From Paroedura picta (Eukaryota; Chordata; Lepidosauria; Squamata; Gekkonidae), in NCBI RefSeq assembly GCF_049243985.1, contig NC_135384.1, positions 15,000,501 to 15,064,500 of the forward strand: a DNA stretch of 64,000 nucleotides, read 5' to 3'. Below the pieces are notes generated by a model, which saw only the letters and a list, made by a program, of their open reading frames with translations, ran no database searches and was not told the origin of the DNA. This document shows positions 11,351 through 22,959 of the stretch, one piece after another. Made by a program: the position numbers and the translations under genes. Numbering within the stretch: the stretch's first letter is position 1; every line of letters starts with the position of its first letter.

Positions 11351-12520
11351 GAAAGAGATGACTGATTGTGTTGTAGGAGGGAAGGAAATCCTACCATGTT
11401 TAAGTTACTTTTATGTTCCATTGTCATCCAGTCTCACCCTGCCCAAGTGAATGAGAGAGTAAACAGAAATGTTGTCTAGGAGTACAATCTTCATAGTTTA
11501 TGCTTTATGATTGGCAATATGGTGGGAGAGAAGCTAAAAAGAAATAAAATCCATAATAACAATAATAAGAAAAGTATAATGTTATAATGTAATGCAAGTC
11601 ATGTATGATGACTTCTCTATTCATCAGTTATTTTTCCCTTTTCTTTTATCTGTGATAAAATAAAAAAATCCATCTTCTGGATAAGGAGCCAGACATGACA
11701 GAAGGTTTTCCTGCTTCAAGTCTGATATTTATTTATTATTTTAATTTATTTATTAATTATATTTCTATACAACCCTCCTGTAAGGCTGACGGTAGTTTTC
11801 AAAAAAACGTAGGGGTATACATAGTAACCATAGCAATAACCATAGCATAACAGTAACAATAACAATAAGAACCAATATTGAACAATAATATGACAACAAT
11901 AAAATAGAACTTTTAAAAACAGAATCCATAGGGGGTCAGTTGTGTTCAGGATGTGGAAAGATGTCTGTGATATCTGGGGGTCAGCTGAATCAAAAGATGT
12001 TTATTCATTGAGTAAGCTATATATCGATTAGGTTTTGTGATATTGTTTATTGATCCATTGGAATGTGTTAATCGGAAGACTTTTGAATAAAAAAAAGTCT
12101 TTTTATGGGGGGGATGAAATGTTTGTGATCCATTTTTAGTATTAATTCACAATTTTACAATTTTTCTTGTTGTAGTTATATTTACAACGTAACTTTCAAG
12201 TTTTAGGGTGAGATTTTATGAAAAATAACTACTTATTTATTCTGTGTCTCAGCCTCGTACTCACTCTGCTGAATATTTGGGTTTATTTTTCTCCCCCTGT
12301 TTTTGTGTTCTTCCAAATCATGAATTACATTCAGAAAAGATACAGGATTTTAAAATCAAAATACAGAACATTGTTAGACATGACCAGTGTTTTCACTGGA
12401 GAAAAATGGAGGAGGGTTCTTTTGGATTGCCCAGAAAGGTTATGTTGAGGATCAGGGTACCTGCACCGAAAAAATCATGGGATATGGGGGTGAATTCGGT
12501 GACATCAATGAAAACAATGG
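11351..12520. other. No gene; LINE-like tail near 11725-11800
   Basis: ATTTATTTATTATTTTAATT, then ATATTTCTATACAACCCTCC, resembles an inverted LINE 3' tail. The rest is AT-rich with ACAATAA-type simple sequence at 11830-11900. Frames at 12218-12639 overlap each other and have no recognised product. Confidence 0.35.
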
Positions 12521-12521
12521 C

Positions 12522-12744
12522 TGTTTTTATTTTATTAAGATACTTATACCTCACTTTTCTCCCTAATGGGAACTCAAAGTGGCTTCCAACCTTATTCTCC
12601 TTTCCTCTATTGTATCCCTTCAATAACTGTGATAGGTAGGGTTAGGCTAAAAGAGTGTGACTGGCACAAGGTTACCCAATGGCTTCCATAGCAGAATAGG
12701 AATATGGAAATGGATTTTTCAGATCTTAGGCCAACCACTACATA
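12522..12744 (-). mobile_element. tRNA-derived SINE, degenerate
   Basis: Inverted order: a TTTTATT tail, GGAACTCAAAGTGGCTTCCA, TTCTCCTTTCCTCTATTGTA, GATAGGTAGGGTTAGGCT and CAAGGTTACCCAATGG, then a decayed tRNA-like head ending CCAACCACTACA. The plus-strand head of a related copy lies at 19031-19135. Confidence 0.65.
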
Positions 12745-12944
12745 AGGGTGCCAGCCTCCAAGTGGGACCTGGCAATTCCTCCAAAATTACAGCTCATCTC
12801 CAGACAACACAGATAAGTTCTTCTGCATAAAATGAATGCTTTGGAGGACTGACTGTATGGCATTGTTCCTCACTATGGTCCCTTTCCTCCCCAAACTCCA
12901 TCCCCAAATCTCCAAGAGTTTCCCAACCTGAATCTGGCAACCCT
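12745..12944. mobile_element. Non-autonomous DNA transposon (AGGGTTGCCAG family)
   Basis: 200 bp with imperfect inverted ends AGGGTGCCAGCC and TCTGGCAACCCT. The interior carries CCAAAATTACAGCTCATCTCC and CCCCAAATCTCC. Similar termini occur at 26509, 29913, 38600-38640 and 63637, so it is a dispersed family. No clear target duplication was found. Confidence 0.55.
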
Positions 12945-13069
12945 ATGCTCTCATCCCCTACCACTGCACCTTTCTGCCCTTCATATTTTTCTTAGTCTGT
13001 CCCTTTCAAATGCCCTTAATGAGTAAGTGTAACAAAAATGAAGAAATTTCAAGAACATTAAATACTGTC

Positions 13070-14038
13070 TCACTCAATATTAGTCACTGGGATTAAAACT
13101 TTGGGGAGAGACCTAGTGCTCTTGAAAGCTTTCTTGAGAGCTCCCTTGACTTCTTGGTTCCTCAAACAATAAATGAAAGGATTCAGCACTGGAGTGACAA
13201 TGGTGTATAAAACAGACACCAGTTTGTTGAGATCAAAAGGGTGGATCCTCTTTGGCCGTGCATACATGAAGAGAGTGGCTGAGAAGAAGATGATGACCAC
13301 AGTTAGGTGAGCAGCACATGTGGAGAAGGCCTTCTTCCGACCTTGAACAGTGGGAATGCGGAAAATGGTGCCGATAATGCAGATATAAGAAACAATGGTG
13401 ACGGAAAGTGGGACCAATAGAATGAGCAAGGCCAAGACAAAATCCACAATTTCAGCCACTGTCATACTTTCACATGCCATATTTAGTAAGGGTGAAATGT
13501 CACAGAAAAAGTGGTTAATAATATTAGGGCCACAAAATGGCAGGCGAGATATGAACAGAACCTTTAGCATGGAGGCCAAGAAGCCAGTTGACCATGAACC
13601 CACTGCTAACTTCAGGCAGAGGCGCTGGGTCATGACTGTTTGATAACGTAATGGATTGCAAATAGCCACAAAACGATCATATGCCATGACTGCCAGAAGG
13701 ACACACTCTGTACATATAAGGGAGCTGAAAAAGTAGAGCTGAATCATGCACCCTTCAAAAGAGATGCTCTTGTCTTTCACTAGGAAATTGATCAAGAGTT
13801 TGGGGACAATCACACAGACATACCACGTCTCAAGGAAAGAGAGATTGCTGAGGAAGAAGTACATTGGTTTGTTAAGCTGAGGGTTGGTCTTGATCACAGC
13901 AATGATAGTGATGTTCTCCAGGAGTGTCAGGACATAGATCACCAGGAATATCACAAATAGAAACACTTGGAGATCCATGCTGGTTGGAAACCCTACTAAA
14001 ATGAATTCCCGGACTATAGTCTTGTTTTTGTGATCCAT
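13070..14038 (-). CDS. Olfactory receptor, class II, family 6-like
   Basis: 322 residues, intronless, with a slightly long C-terminal tail (SLPKVLIPVTNIE). The sequon NKT is at residue 5. ENITI stands at the GN position of helix 1. Then come [31 protein letters not shown], the loop 2 stretch [37 protein letters not shown] and [13 protein letters not shown]. The loop 2 and helix 3 wording is close to the OR6A/6B receptors and to the gene at 21625-22578. A strong acceptor (pyrimidine run then TTCTGCAG) sits 4 bases before the ATG, which fixes this start. The tyrosine of DRY is phenylalanine, a mild and common change. Ligand unknown. Confidence 0.95.
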   Translation of the reverse strand: MDHKNKTIVREFILVGFPTSMDLQVFLFVIFLVIYVLTLLENITIIAVIKTNPQLNKPMYFFLSNLSFLETWYVCVIVPKLLINFLVKDKSISFEGCMIQLYFFSSLICTECVLLAVMAYDRFVAICNPLRYQTVMTQRLCLKLAVGSWSTGFLASMLKVLFISRLPFCGPNIINHFFCDISPLLNMACESMTVAEIVDFVLALLILLVPLSVTIVSYICIIGTIFRIPTVQGRKKAFSTCAAHLTVVIIFFSATLFMYARPKRIHPFDLNKLVSVLYTIVTPVLNPFIYCLRNQEVKGALKKAFKSTRSLPKVLIPVTNIE

Positions 14039-14049
14039 AGGTCTGCAGA

Positions 14050-14284
14050 ATTAAGGGTACAAAAGTGAAAAAAATTAGGTTGGTACATGGTTGCAATTCA
14101 GGGGGAGGGGGAAGCCATCAATTCAAAAAAGTCAACATGAGAAATAAGAAAGCTTAGGGATGAAAAAGGAAACTTGAATCATACAAAGGTCACAATAAAT
14201 ATTTATTTCCTATGCTAGATGGCATACATTTTGTTTATTTTCAGATTTACAAAGCTTAGTGACAACTATTATTTATGGTACAGC
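14050..14284. other. Upstream intron/intergenic DNA of the OR gene
   Basis: Contains the polypyrimidine tract (minus strand) before the acceptor at 14043. Nothing else recognised. Confidence 0.4.
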
Positions 14285-14515
14285 ATTTGGCGTGTAACCA
14301 GGTGATCCAAGGATTGTCTGCCAGCTATGCAAGGAACATTCAGAGGTGGTTTGCCATTGCCTGCCTCCACATCATGACCCCTAGTATTCCTTGGAGGTGC
14401 TACACCCAAATACTTGGAGGTCTTCCATCCAAATACTAGACAGAACCATCCCTGCTTCAGATGGGATCAGGCTTTTCTGGGCTATCCAGATCAGGGCTCA
14501 GTGGCAATGTTTGGA
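14285..14515 (-). mobile_element. 5S rRNA-derived SINE
   Basis: On the minus strand: GCCTGATCCCATCTGAAGCA, then TAGTATTTGGATGGAAGACC, then CCAAGGAATACTAGGGG. These match the 3' half of 5S rRNA with its internal promoter (TGGATGGGAGACC in real 5S). The tail holds GCAATGGCAAACCACCTCTG. Such SINE3-like elements exist in vertebrates. It is not a functional 5S gene, because the 5' half is decayed. Confidence 0.75.
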
Positions 14516-14699
14516 CTGCATTCTATTTTCATCCAGTTAGCTTTGAATTTTTGTAATCTTCATATCCTACCTGAAATGTGTCTGCCAAGTTTCTGTGAGT
14601 GTCTAGCCAATAAGCAGACTTTGTTGAAGAAAATCTCTTTATTGAAGATACAATGATGCTTACATCTCAGAACTTTGGCTAAAACTAACTGCCCAGAAT

Positions 14700-14800
14700 C
14701 CACAATAAAATCAGAATCCAGTAGCACCTTTAAGACCAACAAAGATTTATTCAAGGCATGAGCTTTTGAGTGCAAGCACGTCAGACTATGAACTGACCAT
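14700..14800 (-). repeat. Dispersed repeat with ACCTTTAAGACCAACAAAG core
   Basis: Second copy of the family at 2800-2915: CAGTAGCACCTTTAAGACCA, ACAAAGATTTATTCAAGGCA, then TGAGCTTTTGAGTGCAAGCA. Confidence 0.5.
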
Positions 14801-15089
14801 CATAACAGCAGGAATATATAAGCAAAAGTTAATCCTGTTACACTAATAAACTGTAATACTGTCATGGAAGCTCCATGAATGACCTTGAACACCAGTCACA
14901 AACTTACTTCAGAAGATGGTTATTGCAAGGATAAAATGGAAGAAGGGGACAAAGATATGTAAGCCTCTGTTGGTCCCCATTGGAGAGGAATGTGAGATAT
15001 CAATAACTAAATAAATCATTCTGTGACATCTATTTAAATAATGAAGCTGTAAATTCCCCAACTTGTGAGACTTCTGATAATGGTTTATT

Positions 15090-15252
<163 letters not shown>

Positions 15253-15354
15253 CCCTGCATTGGAGAAAACGTGACAAAAGTGCAGAAAACCTAAAGTGTT
15301 TTCCCCGTAATGAGATTCTTTGAATTTTAAACCTGGCTTTGTCATTGCCTAGAT

Positions 15355-15445
15355 CAGGGGTGGCCAAAATTTGTATGTTGATGGCAAGATCCCGTGGTAA
15401 TTGTAATCCATGGGCAACTGGAGAGCCACAGTTTGACCACCACTG
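15355..15445. mobile_element. hAT-type MITE, short
   Basis: 91 bp beginning CAGGGGTGGCCAAAATTTG and ending GTTTGACCACCACTG, flanked by a perfect 8 bp duplication GCCTAGAT (15347-15354 and 15446-15453). Same family type as 11227-11342, but older and shorter. Confidence 0.8.
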
Positions 15446-15459
15446 GCCTAGATTAATAC

Positions 15460-16130
15460 AACAAACTAGTCCTTAAAATGTAGAGGAAAAGCTCAAATTG
15501 GGAAAGATCTCCTGCCACCTTCCCAGTTACCAAAATGGAAACCTACATAAAAAGAAATGTAATGAAATTAAGGTTTTTTTTGGGGGGGGGGGGGACAAAA
15601 CTTCCATTCCCCTGAAATGTGTGTGACTTCTTCACCCCATGATGATTCCCTATTAGTAATTCAGAGTTTGCTTGCTTATTTGTTTATTTGCATTTATTTA
15701 AAACATTTATTAGCTGCCTTTCTTCCTTGCAGAACTCAAGGCAACTTGCAGTGATTGAAGCTGAACTAACCATGCCACATTTCAGTCATTTTCACCATGC
15801 AGTGCTACGGGGAAGTAGAGTTTATTATAACTCTGTCCCAAGATTTATCCAAGGAGCTCGATACAGCATGAACACTTCCCTCAACCTTTGTTTTATTGTG
15901 TGGAGTAGCATAAGCAGTTTTATTGACTCAAGGTCACGTATATGATATTTCTCTCCTCCACAAGGTCACTTATATTACCATCCTCCACAAACTTTAATTG
16001 GTTTAGATTGAAGTAAATTTAAACGTTGTGGCTATTTAGGAACCTGAATGGAGATGTCTCCAGTCCTAACCCCATGTTCTATACAGCAGTCCCAAGCCAG
16101 CATAGTCTGATCCTAGTTAAGTTTATTCAA
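15460..16130. other. No gene; LINE-type tail at about 15670-15765
   Basis: TTTATTTGCATTTATTT, then TAGCTGCCTTTCTTCCTTGC and AACTCAAGGCAACTTGCAG, is an inverted retroposon 3' end. A G-run lies near 15579-15592. Confidence 0.4.
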
Positions 16131-16136
16131 TGGTCT

Positions 16137-16215
16137 TAGAATCATAGAGTTGGAAGGGGCCATACAGGCCATCTAGTCCAACCCCCTGCTCAACGCAGCA
16201 TCAGCCCAAAGAAAC
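16137..16215 (-). mobile_element. CR1 LINE 3' end fragment
   Basis: TTAGAATCATAGAGTTGGAA, then CAGGCCATCTAGTCCAACCC and CTCAACGCAGCATCAGCC, the inverted CR1 3' terminus. Confidence 0.85.
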
Positions 16216-17118
16216 TGTTCTTATGATCACAGTGCTAGTTACCAAATTGCAATCACTGATTAGTGTAGGGTGAGAAGATATTCTATAAGTAGAAAATAGG
16301 AGGACTGCATGTTTTGCAGTTCTGTAGTTCTGTAGAAGGTAGGAATGTGCACAGGAACGGATGCAATTTTTCAAGCACATGCATACTGAGCCCCATTCAG
16401 AGAAGTGCAATGGAAAGATCACCATATAGTTTCCCCGCACTTCATCCCCTTCAACCACATTCGCAGCTGTTTAAACTCTATTGCATATTAAAAGGAGAAA
16501 GAAACCTAAGTGTTCAATGTACATGGGAAGAAGGAGGGGGAAAATGGGCACATGTTTATGACATTTCAACAAATTAGGGCTAATCGGTTTCTCATTGAAT
16601 TGCTGCATCAGCATTCCTTTCTTTCCTGCCACCTCTTCCGTTGCTTCTAGAGCAGGATGTTCAGTGCCAGAAGAAATGAAGGCTCACAGTGCACCTTTTC
16701 AAAAACTGAAACAACTAAAAATAATAATAATAATCGCAAGTCATTGAACTTTTACCTGAGATGGCGGTGAACCTCAAGAGACTTTTCCATGTAATCTGCT
16801 GGCCAGTAGTTTATCTTTCCAGTTTGGGTCGGAGACTTTGCAGTAACATTTATAGCTGCTTGAAAGGCAGCTTGACTTTCCCCCTTGCCACCTTTGCTCC
16901 GGACAGAAAATGAGTGCTTTGGGAAGAAACGATAAGGATAAATTGCTACAGCCACCCGTACAGATATGGCCAAGTCATTAGGAGGTGAAATGTGCCTCCC
17001 ACAACTGTTTAGCGGCTGTATAAGAATTCAGCAGATATTCTCTCAACCTTAAAAATTATCAGGGGAATGATAAGTTTTTTTTTCTGGGCTGAGGGGCTGG
17101 CAAACTTAGCTGCCTAGG
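16216..17118. other. No recognised feature
   Basis: Includes a short (AAT)n run near 16718-16733. No gene or nameable repeat. Confidence 0.35.
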
Positions 17119-17119
<1 letters not shown>

Positions 17120-17202
<83 letters not shown>

Positions 17203-17204
17203 TG
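17120..17204. repeat. (TTTC)n microsatellite, about 21 units
   Basis: About 85 bases of CTTT tetramers, the complement of the motif at 15091-15252. Confidence 0.97.
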
Positions 17205-17659
17205 CCTTTTAACTTTTCATACAGTGTTTGCCATTATGGTCTTAATTTATGACCTCCTAAATCTTAAAGGCAAGTAACCATTCACAGTGCATATTTAACA
17301 TGGTTGCAAAGCAGAGAAGAGCCTCCACACCAAGACCCTTAATGTCCTCTGGATATTAAAAGGATGTTTGTAATACTTAGTTGGATAGCAGATGCTCAGA
17401 GAAAGAAATTAAGTGTTCAGTCTACATGAGAGGAAGGAAGGGGGAAATAGAATCAAGTTATTTAAGCTTGTGACAGCTAATGTAGTAGAGATCTTCATGT
17501 GGATACTTAAATCCACAGACTCTGGCCACAATGATAGATAACTTATAGTTTGGCATACTTTGGAGTCCCCTCAGGTTTATAGAAAAATCTGTATATATAC
17601 TTAAAAATGTAATGGCAGATGTGAATTTCCCCCAATAAGCTTTGTCTTCTGTCTCTTTC
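17205..17659. other. No recognised feature
   Basis: Plain intergenic DNA; the minus-strand frame here has no recognised product. Confidence 0.35.
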
Positions 17660-18812
17660 AACTTATTATTATTATTATTATATTTATTCCCTACCACTCC
17701 CAATGCCGGCTCGTGGTGGGTTTCACAAGTCCATAAAATCAGATGAAAACCCCCCAATTAAAAGGATTTTAAAAATTCCATTACAATCACAACAAATTAA
17801 TGAGATAAAAACATGGCAGAAAATATAGTCCCATCCCTACCTTACCACTCGAGGGGGACTGTAGGAAGGAGGGCTAGATAACTTAAGATGTTAACTAGAT
17901 GACTAAGCACTACACAATGGACAATAGACGGACAATAGACAATAGAAGGGAGACACTTCAATTTTACACACCAACCATGAGCTCAACCATAGCCCTGATA
18001 GAAGAGGTCCGAGAGATCCTGAAGGGCCCGCAACTCTCCCGGGAGCTCATTCCATCAGGACGGTGCCAGGACCAAAAAGGCCCTGGCCCTGGTTGAGGCC
18101 AGGCATGCTTCCCTGGGGCCAGGAATGATCAATAGATTATCACCCACAGAGTATAAAGTCCTGCGGGGGGCATAGGGCGACAGGCAGTCCTGCAGATAAG
18201 TGGGTCTCAACCCATGTAAGGCCTTAAAGGTTAAAACCAAAACACTGATCCAGATCCAGACAGCAACTGGCAACCAGTGCAGCTGCCTCAGCACTGGTTG
18301 GATGTGGGCCCTCCATAGTGTTACTGTGAGGAACCTAGCGGCTGCATTTTGTACCAGCTGGCATCTCTGGATCAAGGACAAGGGTAGGCCCATGTAGAAC
18401 AAGTTACAGATATCAATTCTGGAGATGACTGTTGCATGGATCACTGCCAGATGTTCAGGGGACAGATAGGGCACCAGTAGCCGAGCTTGGCAAAGATGGA
18501 AAAATGCCTGGTTAGCTACCTTCGTGACCTGTCCCCTCCATGGTAAGTAAGGCATCCATGGTCACACCCAAATTCCTGGCCTGGAATGCGATCGTAAGTT
18601 GCATCTCTGCCAAGGCAGGTAATCAAGCTTCATGGCCTGTCCCCTACCTCCCAGCCATAGGACCTCCATCTTGGAGGGGTTAAGTTTCAGACGACTCTGC
18701 TCAAGCCATTCAGTCACTGCTTCCAAACATCTGGCAAATGGTTTCAGCGGGGGATTAAGGGCAGCTGTCCAAGAGGAGATAGAGCTGGGTGTCATCCGCA
18801 TATTGATCTTTT
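17660..18812 (-). mobile_element. L2-type LINE, 3' part of ORF2 plus 3' UTR
   Basis: Starts, on the minus strand, near 18812 with the part of the RT that follows the YADD box (a LKLNPSKMEVLWLG motif at about 18660) and runs through QLVQNAAARFLT, QLHWLPV and LTFKALHGLRPTYLQDCL to the IPGPREACLASTRARAF block. It ends in a 3' UTR with GAGCCGGCATTGGGAGTGG and an ATAATAATAATAATAA tail. It is 5' truncated with at least one frame change. L2 (CR1/L2 superfamily) is inferred from motif order. Confidence 0.8.
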
Positions 18813-19030
18813 GCCTTGAGCTAAGAGCCCTTTGGCCTTCAGTTCATGCCTCTGTTAATATCCAAACTTTAAATGCCTGTGAGCAGATGAGAGCAATCTC
18901 AGTAAGATCTCATTCAGTTGCTGCTAGCTAGCAGCCACCTACTCAAGTCTCTTCCACTGTCTCCACTAGAATTGCTTGCTTCTGATCAAAAAAGTATTTT
19001 TTTTTCTTTTTATGATATACTGCACTTTGA

Positions 19031-19135
19031 GATCCAGTGTGGTGTACTGGTCACAGTGTCAGACCAGTGTCTGGAAGAACCTGGTTAAAATCCCCACTCT
19101 GCTGGATGATCTTGGGCAAGGCACACATAGGCACC
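19031..19135 (+). mobile_element. tRNA-derived SINE, head fragment
   Basis: GATCCAGTGTGGTGTACTGG, then GTCAGACCAGTGTCTGG, GGTTAAAATCCCCACTCTGC and GATCTTGGGCAAGGCACAC: a tRNA-like head with A- and B-box-like parts. Related to the inverted copy at 12522-12744. Confidence 0.65.
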
Positions 19136-19934
19136 CTAATCTCCAACACGGTTCTTGTGTTGTCCTGCCAGGCTGCACCTACTCAGCCAGAGTCCAGTCC
19201 AGGAGGTCAGGAACCAAGGGAGAAAGAGTACACAGAAAGTGGGATGGGAAGTGGAATAAAGCTAGGCTGGGGTCAAAAGCCAGCAAGAGAGTCAAAAGCC
19301 AAACCGGATCCAGAAGCGGAGTCAGTAGCTAAGCCAAGGGTCAGGAACTGGGACGTGTCACAGCCAAGCCAAGGGTCTGGAACCAGGAACATAGTCAAAG
19401 CCGAGCTGAGGATCGGGAACCAGGAGTTCAAGGAGCAGAGCTTCACCATGGTGAAGCAGAACAGGAGTCGTTTGGGAAGACAGGCAGGGTAACTCATTAC
19501 CCCCATGAAGGACTTTATCTCAAGGTCCTTCTGAAATAGCCAGAATCAGGTGAAGCTGCCTTCGGTCAGAGGGCCTGCAGCTGGTGCTAATCATTATCAG
19601 AGGAAGGGGTTGCAGCTGTGTCCCATCTGCCTTGACAATGCATTGCCAAGCATGCTGATCTTCTGACAGCTCTCAAGGTAGATCGCCTCTGCTGTTGCTG
19701 CCATCCTGGTGAATGCCTAAGTATTGATGGGGTCTGATGCTGGTGGGGCTGCTCCTCTGGCTTGTCCTCCAGGCCAGGAGGGATTTTGTCCCAGGACCGG
19801 CAGATAAATCTCCCTGGGAAAGGAGCACCAAAGTTTTGGCACCCATTCTTGGGTTTCCATCAGTCTAGCCTCAGATGGCAGAGGCACTCAAAACAGGATT
19901 TCTAAAGATGCCTGGAATAGACATGTGGGTTCAA
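19136..19934. repeat. Uncertain GC-rich stretch with internal GCCAAGGGTC repeats
   Basis: Between 19320 and 19420 the phrase AGCCAAG-GGTC-GGAAC recurs two to three times with variation. Such wording occurs in UTR regions of vertebrate LTR elements, but no LTR pair or coding domain is seen, so the class is open. Confidence 0.25.
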
Positions 19935-20045
19935 AAAGAGAAATATGGTACTTGTATATCCTGGCACCTAGCCATATAAGGCTTTAAATGTCATTACCAG
20001 CACCTTAAATTGGGCCTAGAAGTAAACTGTGGAATCAGTGCACTC
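19935..20045 (-). mobile_element. L2-type LINE fragment
   Basis: TAAGGCTTTAAATGTCATTACCAG, read on the minus strand, gives the (V/L)LTFKAL-type block of the L2 ORF2 end. Only about 110 bases remain. Confidence 0.45.
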
Positions 20046-20049
20046 TATT

Positions 20050-20795
20050 GTCCACACTGAGGCTGTTCCTCCCACTCTGCCTCTTCCATCACCTTCCCCC
20101 CATAACTGGTGCTGTGTGTTTGTTTTGTTATTACAAGCATGATGAATCTAGTGAAATGAGCCCATTGGTAAACTCTGAGCACTGGTCAAAATTATGGACA
20201 AGGAAAGCTTTAAGAGGTAGCATTGCCCTCTTTTGGGTGCAGGGAGGAGTTCAGTGGTGGAGTCCTCATTCAGTGGGTGGAAAGGATCCAGCTGGTGCCT
20301 GCAGGTGTTAGCAACAATTGGCAGTTTTCTTCCTTCACTGGGTTGCCCTGAAAGGAGACACAATAGCTGAGGGAGGTCAGGGGATGGGGAATGTGGGAAA
20401 AGGGATTTCTCTGTGAGCAGCCCTGGAGAGCCTTGGTAATCCTAAATGGGCTGGCTCCTGCAGTCCCCCTTCAAAGCAGGGCCACACATTCAACTCTAGC
20501 CCAGTCTGACTGGGAGCACACTAATACAGGCCTGTTGGCCTCCGATGCTGCAGTAACCAGTTTCAGATATGATTTCAGATCACATTTTAGCTTAGTATGA
20601 ATTTTTAGCATAGCAATTTTATTTAGCACTTTTATTTTTTCTTTTCACATTTCCCCCATGTTGATAACATTTGAATCACACTACATTGGCATCAGACAAT
20701 AGAGAATCTTGTTTGAGTGTAAGTAGTTATTTACAAGAGACAAAAGCGTATACAATTTAACCCAAAATGGTTTGTAGGCTCTAGGTTGTTTCTAA
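20050..20795. other. No recognised feature
   Basis: The open frames here are short and unrecognised. Confidence 0.35.
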
Positions 20796-21117
20796 GACTG
20801 TTTTCACATATTGGACGATGCACTGTAATAATCATTTGCGGCTGGATTTTCCAATATAAAGCAGGAAAATTCAGTTTCCAGCTTTTACCAGAATGTATTG
20901 ACAGTGCATTATTCAGTATATGACCGTTTATGCACTGGAGGTTTCATGCTGGGCTGCGGGCTGGAGTTTTAGTTGTGGAAGGTTATCCCACCTCTTCCTG
21001 CACCCACACAGGGGAGCATTTGGCCCACTGCACCTCATCTGCCCCCGATGTGTGTTCCTGCGTGGAAGCTGGGACAGTGAAGTTCCCAGTGCATAAACGG
21101 TCTATGCGAAAACAGCC
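20796..21117. mobile_element. MITE-like element with nested inverted repeats
   Basis: Left end GACTGTTTTCACATA, right end TATGCGAAAACAGCC. Inside, ACCGTTTATGCACTGG (near 20926) pairs with CCAGTGCATAAACGG near 21085-21100. No transposase frame. Resembles the foldback at 5097-5421 in its TTATGCAC wording. Target duplication unclear. Confidence 0.5.
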
Positions 21118-21624
21118 TTCTGAATGAACAGTTAAATCCAAGGACCATGGGTTGGCTCTAGCCTGCAGTTCTATTCAACCATGTCCAGTCCTTCTCCTTA
21201 CTACTGCCCCTCTCCAGCATGTTTTTGTACATGCCAGTGCCTTGATTGCTAGCAAAGGGAGATTTCTTCTCATTTTACCAGCAGAAATAACTTGTTGGAT
21301 CCATACTTAACCTGTGCTGTGATTACTGCATGTAGTGGCTCAAGGTAATCTTGAAATCCACATACCAAGTTTCCCCAGGAAAAAGAAGAGCTTCTAAATA
21401 TTCAGGATAGACAGGAAAAATACAGTTTTGCAAATGAACCATAGTAAGCAGGATCTAAGAAACATGGTGCAATGGAAGTCATTAAAGGTAATAAAGGGGC
21501 AATTGGCCTGGGTAAGCTGCTGAGAGTTAAGTCAAAGGAAGGAAAATTTAAGTGTCTCAATCATAATTCTACACAACAGTGCACAATTCAGCATTTGCCT
21601 CTCTTAAGCCCAGTTTGTATGATC
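21118..21624. other. No recognised feature
   Basis: Region 3' of the next OR gene; nothing I can name. Confidence 0.35.
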
Positions 21625-22578
21625 CTAGAGGTTGCCACCCACGGAGTTTGCACACAAATTAAGAACAACCTTTTTCAGGGCTTCCTTTACTTCCTGATTC
21701 CGTAGGCAGTAAATGAAGGGGTTCAGTATAGGGGTCAGAATAGTGTATACAACTGACACCAGCTTGTTCTGATTAAATGAATGGATTCTCCTTGGTCTGG
21801 CATAGATGAAGAGGGTAGCTGAGTAGAAGATGACAACCACAGTGAGGTGTGAAGCACAGGTAGAGAAAGCTTTTCTCTTTCCCTGGGCAGTGGGGATACG
21901 TAAAATGGTATTTATTATGCACACATAGGTGACAATTGTGACTGACAGTGGAATTAAAAGGATGATGAGAGCAAATACAAAATCCACCATCTCAGCTACT
22001 GTCCGGTCTGTGCAAGAGAGGTTGAGCAAGGGTGAAATGTCACAGAAGAAGTGGTTGATGATGTTGGGGCCACAGAAGCTCAAGCGGGAAATGAAGAAGA
22101 CCTTGAGCATAGAGATCAGGAAGCCAGCCAGCCAGGAACCCACAGCCAGCTGCTGACAGAGCCTAATAGTCATGATGATTGGGTAGTGCAATGGGTTACA
22201 AATGGCAACATAGCGATCATAGGCCATGACAGCCAGGAGGACACACTCTGTGCAGACCAAAGCTATGAAGAAGTAGAGCTGGGCCATACAGCCTTCAAAG
22301 GAGATACTTCTGTTCTTGGACAGGAAATTAGCTAGAAGCTTTGGGACAGTTACAGAGATGTACCAGGTTTCCAGGAAAGATAGTTGACTAAGGAAATAGT
22401 ACATAGGTTTGTGGAGATTGCTGTTTGTCTTGATCAAGATGATAATGACAATGTTCTCCAGGAGCGTCAGGGAGTAGATCACAAGGAATATGACAAACAG
22501 CAATACCTGAAGTTCTATGATGGTGGGGAATCCCAGGAGGATAAACTCCTGGATTCTGGTCTGGTTTGCTAGTTCCAT
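21625..22578 (-). CDS. Olfactory receptor, class II, family 6-like (6B/6A type)
   Basis: 317 residues from the start chosen here (MELANQT). The open frame continues 27 codons further upstream, but a splice acceptor (CTCTTCCATGCAG, ending at 22594) lies 15 bases before this ATG, so the upstream codons are intronic. Seen: sequon NQT at residue 5; ENIVI in helix 1; [64 protein letters not shown] in loop 2; TYVCI in helix 5; [32 protein letters not shown]. The wording [15 protein letters not shown] and the loop 2 stretch are close to what I recall of OR6B1. Closely related to 13070-14038, so the two are probably tandem duplicates. No damage seen. Confidence 0.95.
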   Translation of the reverse strand: MELANQTRIQEFILLGFPTIIELQVLLFVIFLVIYSLTLLENIVIIILIKTNSNLHKPMYYFLSQLSFLETWYISVTVPKLLANFLSKNRSISFEGCMAQLYFFIALVCTECVLLAVMAYDRYVAICNPLHYPIIMTIRLCQQLAVGSWLAGFLISMLKVFFISRLSFCGPNIINHFFCDISPLLNLSCTDRTVAEMVDFVFALIILLIPLSVTIVTYVCIINTILRIPTAQGKRKAFSTCASHLTVVVIFYSATLFIYARPRRIHSFNQNKLVSVVYTILTPILNPFIYCLRNQEVKEALKKVVLNLCANSVGGNL

Positions 22579-22679
22579 ATTTAGCACAAAAACCTGCATG
22601 GAAGAGAAAATCAAATAATTTGACATGATCTTGGGAGTATTGGCAAAACGAGGCAACATTGGGCATACTGAAAGAGTTA

Positions 22680-22955
22680 CAGGATGAAGAAGAGTTGGTT
22701 CTTATATGCTGCTTTTCTCTACCCGAAGGAGACTCAAAGCAGCTTACATTTGCCTTCCTGTTCCTCTCTCCACAACAGATGCCCTGTGAGGGAGGTGAGG
22801 CTGAGAGAACTCTGATATTACTGCTTGGTCAGAACAGCTTTATCAGCGCTGTCGCGAGCTCAAGGTCGCCCAGCTGGCTGCATGTGGGGGAGCACGGAAT
22901 CAAACCCAGCTAGCCAGATTAGAAGTCCGCACTCCTAATGACTACACCAAGCACT
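22680..22955 (-). mobile_element. tRNA-derived SINE (GAAGAAGAGTTGG tail family)
   Basis: Inverted order: GAAGAAGAGTTGGTTCTTAT tail, GCTTTTCTCTACCCGAAGGA, GAGGTGAGGCTGAGAGAAC, GTCAGAACAGCTTTATCAGC and CAAGGTCGCCCAGCTGGC, then the tRNA-like head GAATCAAACCCAGC...GACTACACCAAGC. Other copies lie at 29371-29662, 42271-42550 and 58880-59080. Confidence 0.85.
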
Positions 22956-22959
22956 TCAA

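Noticed and set aside
14285-14515. A real 5S rRNA gene
   Set aside because: Only the 3' half is recognisable, with many changes, no terminator T-run in place, and a SINE tail instead.
21625-22659. 344-codon and 347-codon versions of the OR genes at 22659 and 62517
   Set aside because: Splice acceptors before the inner ATG, receptor homology and normal OR length all support the inner starts at 22578 and 62418.
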